DNA of 64,000 nt from Actinomadura luzonensis. Lineage in GTDB: Bacteria; Actinomycetota; Actinomycetes; Streptosporangiales; Streptosporangiaceae. The notes below the pieces were generated by a model. It was given only the letters and a program-made list of their open reading frames with translations. It was not told the origin of the DNA and did no database searches. The stretch covers positions 2,418,001 to 2,482,000 of the forward strand of contig NZ_JAKRKC020000002.1 of assembly GCF_022664455.2 (NCBI RefSeq), read 5' to 3'. Shown piece after piece: positions 17,028 through 25,022 of the stretch (its first letter is position 1; each line of letters starts with the position of its first letter). The position numbers and the translations under genes are program-made.

Positions 17028-17714
17028 ATGCGTGCCGCGCAGATCGTGACGTGCGACCGGCCGCCGGTCGTCACCGAGTGGCCGGAGCCGGCCGCGCCGG
17101 GGCCGGGGGAGCGGCTGGTGCGGTTCCCGACCAGCGCCGGGATGGCGGCGGGCGACGGCAGCATGGCGGAGCTGGCCCGCGTCCCGGCCGAGGACTTGGT
17201 GGAGCTGCCCGCCGGGGCCGACCCGGTGGCGGTGGCGGCCCTCGGGCTGTCGGCGGTGGCCGCGTACCAGGCGCTGACCTGGCGGGGCGAGCTGGCGGCG
17301 GGGGAGCAGGTGCTCGTGCTGGGGGCCGGCCTCGCCGCCCGGCTCGCCGCCGCCTGCGACGGGCCGGTGGACCTGGTCCTCGACCCCCTGTACGGGGTGC
17401 CCGCCGCGGCGGCCGCCCGGACGCTGCGGCCGGGCGGGCGGCTGGTCAACCTCGGCGGGTCGGCGGGGGAGACGTCGCCGCTCGACTCCTCGACGCTCCG
17501 GAGCCGGTCGCTGCGGGTGCTCGGCTACACCAACAACGAGCTGACGCGGGAGCGGCGGGCGGCGGCTGTACGGCGGGTCGCGGAGCTGGCGGTGGCCGGG
17601 CGGCTGGGCGTGGCCTGCGAGCCGGTCCCCCTCGCCGACGCCCCGGCGGCCTGGCACCGCCAGGCCACCGGCACCGCCTCAGGCCGCCTGGTCCTGCTCC
17701 CCGCCCCCGCCTGA
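17028..17714 (+). CDS. Reduced MDR-family (zinc-less alcohol dehydrogenase/quinone reductase-like) protein
   Basis: 228 residues against roughly 320-340 for the family. The N-terminal start, the FPTSAGMAAGDGSMAELARV stretch, the helix ALGLSAVAAYQALTW and the C-terminal half (LRPGGRLVNLGGSAGETSPL, SLRVLGYTNNELT) align well with MDR proteins. Two segments are missing in frame: the GroES-like catalytic loop between RLVR and FPTSAGM, and most of the nucleotide-binding beta-alpha-beta after QVLVLGAG. RBS GGGGAG precedes the ATG. It ends the ring-cleavage operon; with no intact cofactor motif it may be inactive or non-enzymatic. Confidence 0.7.
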   Translation: MRAAQIVTCDRPPVVTEWPEPAAPGPGERLVRFPTSAGMAAGDGSMAELARVPAEDLVELPAGADPVAVAALGLSAVAAYQALTWRGELAAGEQVLVLGAGLAARLAAACDGPVDLVLDPLYGVPAAAAARTLRPGGRLVNLGGSAGETSPLDSSTLRSRSLRVLGYTNNELTRERRAAAVRRVAELAVAGRLGVACEPVPLADAPAAWHRQATGTASGRLVLLPAPA

Positions 17715-17760
17715 CCTCGGCCACCGCTGCCGGCCGGGCTCCTGGGCTTCGGGCCGCCGG

Positions 17761-18714
17761 TCAGGGACGGCCGCTTGCCTGGCCTTCGGGCGGGTGCCCG
17801 AGGCGGCCGGCGTCGGTCACCACCTCGTGGATGAACGCGCCCGCCAGGCGGGGCACCTCGGCCGGGGCGGGCGCGCCGGCCGGGGCGGGGGAGCCGAGGC
17901 GGCGGGCGAGCGCCAGGCGCAGGAGCGGGTGCCAGCGCCCGCCGAAGACGTCCAGCGCGTACGCGACGCCCTCCTCCTTCGACACCACCTCCCCGGTGGC
18001 CACGGTGCGGTGCAGCCGGGGCGGCGACAACACCTGGGCCAGCGCCACCCGGTACGGCGACTGCAGCCGTTTGCGCGGCGGCCGGTCCGACGCGGCGCGC
18101 GTGGCGTAGCGGGCCCAGTGGCCGCGGAGCTGGGCGAGGGTCCAGGGGCGCAGCAGGCCCGGCTCCGGGTCGAGCCCCAGCGTGCCCGGGGCCGGGCCGC
18201 GGACGGCGATGCCGCGCTCGGCCAGCACCGTCCACATGACCGGGTTGACGTCGAAGCCCCGCCCCCGCCGGAACGACGGCCCGCTGTGCGAGGCCACCGG
18301 CCGGATGCGGGTGACGGGCAGCCCGAGGTCGGCCGCGGCGACGAAGACGGCGTTGACCGTGTGCGGGATGTGCGGGTGCCGGCGGGCGAGGGCGCGGCCC
18401 GCGGCGCCGAGGTTGCCGAGCTTGTGCAGCAGCGAAAGGCGGCGCAGCTCGCGCTCGCCGGGTCGCGCGGCCGGGTCCCGGCGCAGTTCGCGCTCGCCGG
18501 GTTGCGCGGCCGGGTCCCGGCGCAGCTCGCGCTCGCCGGGTCGCGCGGCAGGGTCGAGGACGGCCACCACGTCGATGTCGCTCACGTCCGGCCGCCACGC
18601 GCCGAGCGCGGCCGAGCCGACGACGTAGCACCCGGCGACCAGCCCCGGCGCCAGCCGGTCGGCGACCGCGAGGTAGCGGGAGACCGCCCGCGCCAGCTCG
18701 CCGGGCAGCGTCAC
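17761..18714 (-). CDS. Nucleotidyltransferase (aminoglycoside-adenylyltransferase-like) with repeat-expanded loop
   Basis: 317 residues, GTG start. The N-terminal GCYVVGSAALGAWRPDVSDI and following DVVAVLD contain the GS...DxD signature of polymerase-beta-type nucleotidyltransferases, like AadA proteins that adenylate streptomycin or spectinomycin. Right after it, a 13-residue unit (DPAARPGERELRR) is repeated three times. The C-terminal half is helical as in AadA. Resistance is possible but unproven; several actinomycete homologues have unknown substrates. It sits between the ring-cleavage operon and the IclR gene. Confidence 0.7.
   Translation of the reverse strand: MTLPGELARAVSRYLAVADRLAPGLVAGCYVVGSAALGAWRPDVSDIDVVAVLDPAARPGERELRRDPAAQPGERELRRDPAARPGERELRRLSLLHKLGNLGAAGRALARRHPHIPHTVNAVFVAAADLGLPVTRIRPVASHSGPSFRRGRGFDVNPVMWTVLAERGIAVRGPAPGTLGLDPEPGLLRPWTLAQLRGHWARYATRAASDRPPRKRLQSPYRVALAQVLSPPRLHRTVATGEVVSKEEGVAYALDVFGGRWHPLLRLALARRLGSPAPAGAPAPAEVPRLAGAFIHEVVTDAGRLGHPPEGQASGRP
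18440..18556. repeat. Three tandem 39-base units inside the nucleotidyltransferase gene
   Basis: Units at 18440-18478, 18479-18517 and 18518-18556 are nearly identical (a few C/T changes; the last diverges at its end). Being multiples of three they keep the frame and encode DPAARPGERELRR three times, once with Gln for Arg. Confidence 0.9.
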
Positions 18715-18778
18715 GAGACCCCCGTCGCCTCGATGCCGCCTCGCGCGGCCGAGGTCGTGGCGGCCGCTGCCCGGGCTC

Positions 18779-19582
18779 TCACGAGCCGACCGTGACGTGG
18801 GGGACCGTCTCGTAGGCGGCCCAGTCGGCGCTGATCGCGCCGGCCGTGCGGAGCAGCAGCGGCAGGTGCTCCTCGGCCAGCCGCTCCACGGAGGTCTCCG
18901 CGGCGTGCGCGTTGACGTTGAGGGCGGCGATGACCCGGCCGAGGCCGTCGCGCAGGGGCGCGGCCACGCTGCGGATGCCGAGCGCCAGCTCCTCGTCCGT
19001 GATGGCCCACCCGCGGGCGCGGACCTCGCGGAGGGCGGCGTCGCGCTCGGCGGCGTCCGGCCGCCAGCGCGGCTCGACGCCGGACCGGCTCGGCTCGGCC
19101 AGCACCCGCTCGACCTCGCCCGGCGGCAGCGCGGCCAGCAGCACCTTGCCGAGGGAGGTCTGCAGGGCCGGGAACCGGGTGCCGATCTGCACCGACAGGG
19201 TGACGATCTTGGGGACGGCGACGCGGGCGACGTACACGATGTCGGAGCCGTCGAGCTGGGCGATCGAGCAGGACTCGCGCGTCTGCGCCACCAGCCGCTC
19301 CATGTGCGGCCGGGCCACCTCCCACAGCCCCATCGAGCGCACGTACGACACGCCGAGCTCCAGCACCCGTGGCGTCAGCGCGTAGCCGCCCCGCTCGCCG
19401 CGGGCGTAGCCCAGCTCCTGGAGGGTGAGCAGGATGCGGCGGGCGGTGGGGCGGGCCAGGCCGGCCGCGGTCGCGACCTCGGTGAGGGACATGACCGGCC
19501 GGCCCGGCCGGAAGCACCTGATGACGTCGAGGCCGCGGGCCAGCGCCTCGATGAAATCGGGGCCGGTGTCGGCTCGTGCCAT
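18779..19582 (-). CDS. IclR-family regulator, PcaR/PobR-like
   Basis: 267 residues. The winged helix-turn-helix (MSLTEVATAAGLARPTARRI) is followed by the IclR effector domain (LGKVLLAALPPGEVERVL, then DEELALGIRSVAAPL). The sequence style is that of regulators of protocatechuate and p-hydroxybenzoate genes. A GGGAGG ribosome site precedes the ATG. It lies one gene away from the LigBA operon and is the best local candidate to bind the inverted repeat at 13752-13769; the sequence does not prove it. Confidence 0.88.
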   Translation of the reverse strand: MARADTGPDFIEALARGLDVIRCFRPGRPVMSLTEVATAAGLARPTARRILLTLQELGYARGERGGYALTPRVLELGVSYVRSMGLWEVARPHMERLVAQTRESCSIAQLDGSDIVYVARVAVPKIVTLSVQIGTRFPALQTSLGKVLLAALPPGEVERVLAEPSRSGVEPRWRPDAAERDAALREVRARGWAITDEELALGIRSVAAPLRDGLGRVIAALNVNAHAAETSVERLAEEHLPLLLRTAGAISADWAAYETVPHVTVGS

Positions 19583-19757
19583 GGAAACGCCTCCCTGCTC
19601 GGATCCCGCCGCTCCGACTCTAGACCGTCGGGGCGGGCCGTCCGCACAGCGGCGGCCGGGGCGGGCGCGGGTGAGCCCGTCCCAGCCGCGGCGACGGGTT
19701 GGGGTGCCGGGGCGAGGCAGGGAGGCGGTCGTTACGCGGACGGGTGTCCGGAGGCGG

Positions 19758-21371
19758 TCACAGGTCGGTGGCGATGATGCGCTCGATGTTGCGCTCGGCC
19801 AGCGCGGTGATGGTGACGAACGGGTTCACGGTCGTGTTGCCGGGGATCAGCGCGCCGTCGATGACGTACAGGCCGGGGTAGGCGGTCAGGCGGCCGTAGT
19901 TGTCGGTGGCCCTGCCGAGCACCGCGCCGCCGAGCGGGTGGTAGGTGAGGTGGTCGCCCCAGATCTTGTAGACGCCGAACAGGTCCGTGCGGTAGATCGT
20001 CCCCTCCTTGGCGTTGATCTTGTCGAAGATCATCTTGGCCATGTCGATGGACGGCTGCTTCCACGCGGTCTGCCAGCTCAGGTCCACCCGGCCGGCGGCG
20101 GCGTTCCAGGTGAACTCGGCGCGGTTGGGGTTCCTGGTGATCGACAGGTAGAAGGAGGCGAACGTCTCGATGCCCGTCGGCAGCGGCGCGACCTCGGCGA
20201 ACGCGCCCCCGGCGGCCCAGTTGTCGATGCCGGCGCACGGGATCGCCGACTGCTGCGCGCCCGTCGGGTCCCACAGGTGGTTCGCCCGGCCGCACATGAC
20301 GTTGCCGTTGTCGCCCCAGCCCTTGCCGACCTCGCCGTTCAGGCTCGGCAGCGCGCCCGTCGCCTTCAGCTTGACCAGCAGCTTGCTGGTGCCGACGCTG
20401 CCCGCGGCGAAGAAGACCCGCTCCGCGGTGACCGTCTTGGTGGCGGTGACGGCGCCGGTCGTGCCGAGCTGCTCGATCACCACCGCGTACCCGCCGGAGC
20501 CCGCCGGGGCGACCGAGGTGACGCGGTGCAGCGGCGAGATCGCCACCCGGCCGGTCGCCCTGGCCCGCGCCAGGTACGTCTTCTGCAGCGACTTCTTGCC
20601 GTGGTTGTTGCCGTACAGGATCTCGGCGTCCAGCGCCGACTTCGGGACGGTGCCCGCCTCCTCCTGCTTCATGTAGTCCCAGTCGTAGACGTCCGGGACG
20701 AACACGAACGGGAAGCCGGAGCGCTGCGCGTGCTTCCGCCCGACCCGCCCGTACTGGTAGTAGGCGGTCGTCTCGAACCAGGCCGGGTCGATCAGGCCGA
20801 CGCCGAGACCGGCGTTGGCGCGCGGGTAGTACACGTCGTACATCTCGGCGGCGTTCACCGTGGGCAGCACGGAGGCGAAGTTCTCCCGCTTCGGGGTGAC
20901 CGCCATGCCGCCGTTCACCAGCGAGCCGCCGCCGACGCCGCGGCCCTGGTAGACGGTGATGCCGGCGAACTCCTCGGCGTCCAGGACGCCGGTGTGACGC
21001 GGGATGTCGCGGTCGATGGGGAAGCCGAGGAAGTAGTTGAGCGGGGCCTTGGTGCGGGTGCGCAGCCAGTACGACCGGTAGTCGGGCTCCCGCGTGTTGC
21101 AGAAGATCTTGCCGTCGGCGCCCGGGGTGTCCCAGGCCATGCCCATCTCCACCATGTGCACGTCCACGCCCGCCTCGGCCAGGCGCAGCGCGGCCACCGA
21201 ACCGCCGTACCCGGTGCCGATCACCAGGGCCGGGACGTGCGCGCCGTCCGCGATCGGCCCCGCGGCGGCCGCCCGCGCCGGGGCGGCCCTCCCCAGGACG
21301 ACCGCCGCGCCCGCGCCCGCGATGAACCCGCGGCGCGAGACGCGCCCGCGTAAGGACGAGGTGTCGCTCAT
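19758..21371 (-). CDS. choA: Secreted cholesterol oxidase (GMC-type FAD enzyme)
   Basis: 537 residues. A Tat signal (SRRGFIAGAGAAVVLG) is followed by the FAD motif VIGTGYGGSVAALRLAEAG and segments characteristic of actinomycete cholesterol oxidases: CNTREPDYRSYWLRTRTKAP, FLGFPIDRDI, GRGVGGGSLVNGGMAVTPKR and the C-terminal HPLGGAVLG and PGNTTVNPFVTITALAERN. It oxidises the 3-hydroxyl of sterols and isomerises the double bond, giving a 3-ketosteroid and H2O2, outside the cell. RBS GAGGGAG. Codon 7 is TTA (21351-21353), which would place it under bldA-type control in this group of bacteria. Confidence 0.9.
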   Translation of the reverse strand: MSDTSSLRGRVSRRGFIAGAGAAVVLGRAAPARAAAAGPIADGAHVPALVIGTGYGGSVAALRLAEAGVDVHMVEMGMAWDTPGADGKIFCNTREPDYRSYWLRTRTKAPLNYFLGFPIDRDIPRHTGVLDAEEFAGITVYQGRGVGGGSLVNGGMAVTPKRENFASVLPTVNAAEMYDVYYPRANAGLGVGLIDPAWFETTAYYQYGRVGRKHAQRSGFPFVFVPDVYDWDYMKQEEAGTVPKSALDAEILYGNNHGKKSLQKTYLARARATGRVAISPLHRVTSVAPAGSGGYAVVIEQLGTTGAVTATKTVTAERVFFAAGSVGTSKLLVKLKATGALPSLNGEVGKGWGDNGNVMCGRANHLWDPTGAQQSAIPCAGIDNWAAGGAFAEVAPLPTGIETFASFYLSITRNPNRAEFTWNAAAGRVDLSWQTAWKQPSIDMAKMIFDKINAKEGTIYRTDLFGVYKIWGDHLTYHPLGGAVLGRATDNYGRLTAYPGLYVIDGALIPGNTTVNPFVTITALAERNIERIIATDL

Positions 21372-21400
21372 GCTGGTCTCCCTCTGATCATCTCGACGGG

Positions 21401-21913
21401 CTACTTGTCGTGGTGGGGTGCGGCGGGGGAGCGTCCCGGGCCGGGCAGCACGCACGCGGTGTCCAGGCCCAGCACCCGGTTGAGCCGGCCGAAGGCCCAC
21501 CAGGAGCCGATGCACATGCTCAGCTCGACGATCTCGGCCTGGCTGTAGCGGGCGGTCATCCGCGCCCAGAACTCCTCGTCCAGGCCGTGGTGGTCGAGGG
21601 CGTAGCGTTCGGCGTACTCGGCGGCCAGGCGGGTGCGCTCGTCGAAGGCGTCCGTGGTGCGCCACTCGGCCAGCGCGTCGAGGAAGCCGTCCTCGACCTT
21701 CTGGCCGTCCCGCTCGGTGCGCCAGTCGAGGCAGAACGCGCAGCCGTTGAGCTGGGCGATCCGCAGCCGGGCCGCCTCGAACTCGCGCAGGCCGAGCGTC
21801 GTGTGCGCGTACACCGCGAGGGAGAAGCCGGCCGCGGCCGGGCCGATGCCGGGGACCAGCTCGCCCCACACGTACGCGATCGGGTCCTTGCCGTCGGGAA
21901 CGTCGACGATCAC
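21401..21913 (-). CDS. AhpD-like / carboxymuconolactone decarboxylase-family protein
   Basis: 170 residues. The redox-type motif NGCAFCLDWRT (CxxC with downstream His/Asp region) and SQAEIVELSMCIGSWWAFGR match AhpD-like alkylhydroperoxidases. It could reduce peroxides using the CxxC pair, which would fit the H2O2-forming oxidase next to it. The GTG start overlaps the stop of the upstream dehydrogenase gene as GTGA, so the two are co-translated. Confidence 0.82.
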   Translation of the reverse strand: MIVDVPDGKDPIAYVWGELVPGIGPAAAGFSLAVYAHTTLGLREFEAARLRIAQLNGCAFCLDWRTERDGQKVEDGFLDALAEWRTTDAFDERTRLAAEYAERYALDHHGLDEEFWARMTARYSQAEIVELSMCIGSWWAFGRLNRVLGLDTACVLPGPGRSPAAPHHDK

Positions 21914-22992
21914 GGGTGCTTCCTTCCGAGTCGGCCCGTCGCCGGGCGCAGCGGCACGTCGAGCGCGTCGTACAGGCCGGGCTCCGCCTCCGCGAGCCAG
22001 TCGAGGGCGTTGACCAGGCGGCCGGCGGCGGTGGCGTTGCCGCCCGCGGCGCGGTTGCCGTCCTCGTCCGTGGCCTCGACGGTCACCTCGATGCGCGGGC
22101 TGCCCTCGATGATCACCCGGTGCGCGCCGTCGCCGCCCGCCGGGGGCGCGGGCCAATCGGGGGCGCAGGAGGGGTGGATGCGGGTGACGTGCTCGACGAC
22201 GATGCGCGGCTCGCCCTCCACCACGCCCTGCACCTCGAACCGGAGCGCGCCCTGCGTGCCCGCCTCGAACACGCCCATCGCCGGGGTGGTGACCGTCTCC
22301 TCCAGGGGGCGGCGCTCGACGTGCTCGCGGAGCTCGTCCAGCTCGGCCCCGAGCGCGCGGGCCATCAGTCGCACCTGGCCGCCCCACACCATGGACGGGA
22401 CCGTGGGGGCGATCATGGGGGGCTCGTAGTCCATGGGCTGCCCCATGCCGACCAGGTAGCGCACCGAGTCCGGCTGGTCGTAGGCGGTGTAGTCGAAGAT
22501 CTCCTGGCAGCGGACCGCGTCCACCCGCGCCCCGAGGCCGCTGACCAGCAGGGGCAGGACGTCGTTGCCCCAGCCGGGGTCCACCCCCGACACGAACAGC
22601 GAGCCGCCGCCCTCGGCGATCGCCTCCAGCACCCTCGCGCGCAGCTCGGGCGGGGCGTTGCGCTGGTCGTACAGGGCGTAGAGGGAGGGCGTGACGACCA
22701 CGGCGCCGCCCCGGACCGCGCGCAGCACGTCGGCCAGGGCGTCGTCGGGACGGACGTCGCCGGAGGCGGCGTAGACGACGGCGCGGGGCCTGGCGGCGAG
22801 GACGGCGGCCACGTCGGTGGTGGCGGGCACGCCGAGGCGGACGCCGAGGCCGCTCAGCTCGCCGGCGTCGCGCCCGGCCTTGGCGGGGTCGTGGACGAGG
22901 ACGGCGGCCAGCTCAAGGCCGGGATGCGCCTCGACGGCGCGGATGGCGGCGCGGCCGACGTTGCCGGTTCCCCAGATCACCGTGGACACCAT
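21910..22992 (-). CDS. Dihydrodipicolinate-reductase-like NAD(P)-dependent dehydrogenase
   Basis: 360 residues. The N-terminal VSTVIWGTGNVGRAAIRAV is a Rossmann nucleotide site as in 2,4-diaminopentanoate dehydrogenase and DapB-like proteins; GVDPGWGNDVLPLL is conserved in the same group. In actinomycetes these proteins occur near steroid and lipid genes, with unknown substrates. A 14-base KstR2-like palindrome lies 12 bases upstream of the start, so a TetR-family repressor probably controls it with the AhpD-like gene. Confidence 0.75.
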   Translation of the reverse strand: MVSTVIWGTGNVGRAAIRAVEAHPGLELAAVLVHDPAKAGRDAGELSGLGVRLGVPATTDVAAVLAARPRAVVYAASGDVRPDDALADVLRAVRGGAVVVTPSLYALYDQRNAPPELRARVLEAIAEGGGSLFVSGVDPGWGNDVLPLLVSGLGARVDAVRCQEIFDYTAYDQPDSVRYLVGMGQPMDYEPPMIAPTVPSMVWGGQVRLMARALGAELDELREHVERRPLEETVTTPAMGVFEAGTQGALRFEVQGVVEGEPRIVVEHVTRIHPSCAPDWPAPPAGGDGAHRVIIEGSPRIEVTVEATDEDGNRAAGGNATAAGRLVNALDWLAEAEPGLYDALDVPLRPATGRLGRKHP

Positions 22993-23003
22993 GGGCGGAG
23001 CGT

Positions 23004-23017
23004 AACAAGCGCTTGGT
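23004..23017. promoter_or_regulatory. KstR2-like TetR operator
   Basis: AACAAGCGCTTGGT fits the published mycobacterial KstR2 pattern AnCAAGnnCTTGnT at every fixed position and overlaps a TTGAC-containing promoter stretch just upstream of the dehydrogenase gene. Many TetR proteins use similar sites, so the match does not identify the regulator. Confidence 0.55.
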
Positions 23018-23046
23018 TGACTGTATAGATCCCCGTCCGGACGCGA

Positions 23047-23637
23047 TCAGGGCGCGGCCGGCAGCAGGGTGCCGACCAGGCGGCGCATGCGCTCGCCGAG
23101 CTCGGGCGAGCGCGGCCCGCGGGTGAGGACGAGCTGGTGCGCGGCCCCCACCAGGGCGAGCGCGAGGGAGGCCGGGTCGGCCTCGGCCGGCAGCCGGCCG
23201 AGACGCTGCTCGGCCTCCAGGTACGCGGTGAACAGCCGCTCGCCCGCGTCCGGCTCCAGCGTGCCGTCGCCGAGCGCCTGGGCGAGCCGCGGCACCACCG
23301 TGGGACGGGCGAGCGTGAGCCCGGCCAGCGCCAGCAGGTTGCCGGTCAGCAACGAGTCGATGGCCGCCAGCACGTTGCCCGCGACCGTGCCGGAGCCGGC
23401 CCGCACCGGCAGGTCGCGCAGCCGGCCGGTCGCCGCGCCCGCGCGGTCCACGATGAGCGCGGCGAGGAAGGCGTCGAGGTCGGTGAAGTGGTTGTAGAGC
23501 AGCCCGGTCGCGACGCCGGCCTCGCGCGTGATCGCCCGCCCGCTCATCCCCGAGGGCCCCTCGCGCAGCAGGACCCGCTCCGCCGCGTCGAAGAGCTGCT
23601 GCCGGACTTCGGGGATCGTGACGCCGCGCGGTGACAT
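23047..23637 (-). CDS. TetR-family regulator
   Basis: 196 residues with an N-terminal helix-turn-helix (SGRAITREAGVATGLLYNHF) and a helical effector domain. It is divergent from the flavin monooxygenase at 23739 with a 39-base double operator between them, and lies upstream of the dehydrogenase/AhpD pair in the same direction. It probably represses the monooxygenase and itself. ATG at 23637 is preferred; a GTG at 23646 is the alternative. Confidence 0.85.
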   Translation of the reverse strand: MSPRGVTIPEVRQQLFDAAERVLLREGPSGMSGRAITREAGVATGLLYNHFTDLDAFLAALIVDRAGAATGRLRDLPVRAGSGTVAGNVLAAIDSLLTGNLLALAGLTLARPTVVPRLAQALGDGTLEPDAGERLFTAYLEAEQRLGRLPAEADPASLALALVGAAHQLVLTRGPRSPELGERMRRLVGTLLPAAP

Positions 23638-23678
23638 GGCCCGCACTCTACCGGTCGGGGCCTCGGGGGCTTGCGGTA

Positions 23679-23717
23679 AATGAGCACTCGCTCATACTGT
23701 ATGAGCAAGTGCTCATT
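23679..23717. promoter_or_regulatory. 39-base composite inverted repeat, double TetR operator
   Basis: Two palindromes sit side by side: TGAGCACTCGCTCA and ATGAGCAAGTGCTCAT. Together they form a larger, nearly symmetric 39-base element with mismatches at only three paired positions. It lies in the divergent TetR/monooxygenase promoter region, as expected for two repressor dimers. Confidence 0.75.
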
Positions 23718-23738
23718 CTCGGTCGCAAGGGGTGGATC

Positions 23739-24899
23739 ATGCGGAAAAGGGTCATCATCATCGGAGCCGGGATCGCCGGGCTGGCGGCCGCGCTGCGGCT
23801 CGGCCGCGACGGGTGGGAGCCGGTCGTCGTCGAGCGCGCCCCGGCCCGCCGCACCGGCGGGTACGTGCTCATCCTGTCCGGCATGGGCCTGGACGCGGCC
23901 GAGCGGATGGGGGTGCTGGCCGGGCTGGCGGAGCGCCGCGTCGCCGCCTTCGACCTCGCCTACTTACGCCCGGACGGCCGCCCGCGCTTCACCGTCCCGC
24001 GCGCCGCGGTGCGGCGGCTGCTCGGCGACGACGGCTACGCGCTGCTGCGCGGCGACGTCGAGGACGTGCTGCACGAGGCCGCGGCCGGCCACGCCGAGCT
24101 GCGCTTCGGCACCACCGTCACCGCCCTGGCGCAGGACGGCGGGGGAGTGGACGTCACGCTCAGCGACGGCACCAGCGAACGGGCCGACCTGGTCGTCGGC
24201 GCGGACGGCCTGCACTCGGCGGTGCGCGCCCTCGCCTTCGGGCCCGAGGAGCGCTACCGGCGCGACCTCGGCCACATGGTCGCCGCGGTCGTCCTCGGCG
24301 GGCTGCCCGCCGGGGCCCGGCCGGGCGCGTTCACCACGGCCGGCGAGGTCGGGCGCACGTTCACGGTGGCCGACATGGGCGGCGGACGGGCCGCGGCCTT
24401 CTTCACCTGGGCCGCCGCCGACCCCGCCGCCGAGCTGGCGGCCGGCGCGGCCCGCTCGCTCGGCCGCGCCTTCCCCGGCGAGCGCTGGGTCGCCACGGAG
24501 CTGATCGCGGGCCTGCGCGAGGAGGAGACCTACTTCGACAGCGTCAGCCAGATCGTGATGGACCGCTGGAGCGCCGGCCGGGTCGTGCTGCTCGGCGACG
24601 CCGCCTGGTGCGTCACGCTGTTCGCCGGGTACGGCTCGTCGCTGGCCGTGGGCGGCGCGGCCCTGCTCGGCGACGCGCTCGACCGCAGCCCCGGGGACGT
24701 CCCGGCCGCCCTGCGGGCCTGGGAGGCCGGGCTCCGCCCCGAGGTGAGCGAACGGCAGCGCAAGGGCAGGGCCAACACCGGCGCGCACGCGCCCCGCAGC
24801 AAGCTCGAACTCGCCCTGCGTGACCTGCCCCTGCGGCTGGCCGCCGTCCCCCCGGTGACGAGCCTGCTGAGCCGCCGTCTCGACTTCCGGCGGCACTGA
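23739..24899 (+). CDS. FAD-dependent aromatic-hydroxylase-like monooxygenase
   Basis: 386 residues. The FAD motifs of the p-hydroxybenzoate hydroxylase class are all present: VIIIGAGIAGLAAALRLGRD at the N-terminus, VVGADGLHSAVR in the middle and VVLLGDAAWCVTLFAGYGSS late. It would insert oxygen into an aromatic or polyketide-like substrate, or inactivate an antibiotic, under control of the adjacent TetR protein. Codon 76 is TTA (23964-23966). An AAGGGGTGG stretch precedes the ATG. The substrate is unknown. Confidence 0.87.
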   Translation: MRKRVIIIGAGIAGLAAALRLGRDGWEPVVVERAPARRTGGYVLILSGMGLDAAERMGVLAGLAERRVAAFDLAYLRPDGRPRFTVPRAAVRRLLGDDGYALLRGDVEDVLHEAAAGHAELRFGTTVTALAQDGGGVDVTLSDGTSERADLVVGADGLHSAVRALAFGPEERYRRDLGHMVAAVVLGGLPAGARPGAFTTAGEVGRTFTVADMGGGRAAAFFTWAAADPAAELAAGAARSLGRAFPGERWVATELIAGLREEETYFDSVSQIVMDRWSAGRVVLLGDAAWCVTLFAGYGSSLAVGGAALLGDALDRSPGDVPAALRAWEAGLRPEVSERQRKGRANTGAHAPRSKLELALRDLPLRLAAVPPVTSLLSRRLDFRRH

Positions 24900-24962
24900 T
24901 CCGCCGCCGGTCGCCCGAGTGTGCGACTTTTCGCAGGAGAAGTCAATGGACGGGCTGTGCGG

Positions 24963-25022
24963 CTGCTCAGGAGGCTGCTCTCAGGAGGCCGGCTCTCAGG
25001 AGGGCGGCTCTCAGGAGGTCGG
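24963..25022. repeat. Four 15-base tandem units at the lipoprotein gene end
   Basis: Three copies of CTCTCAGGAGGNCGG (24978-25022) follow a diverged copy (24963-24977). The last unit includes the TGA stop of the minus-strand lipoprotein gene, so repeat number could alter its C-terminus. The rest of 24900-24962 shows nothing clear. Confidence 0.75.
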
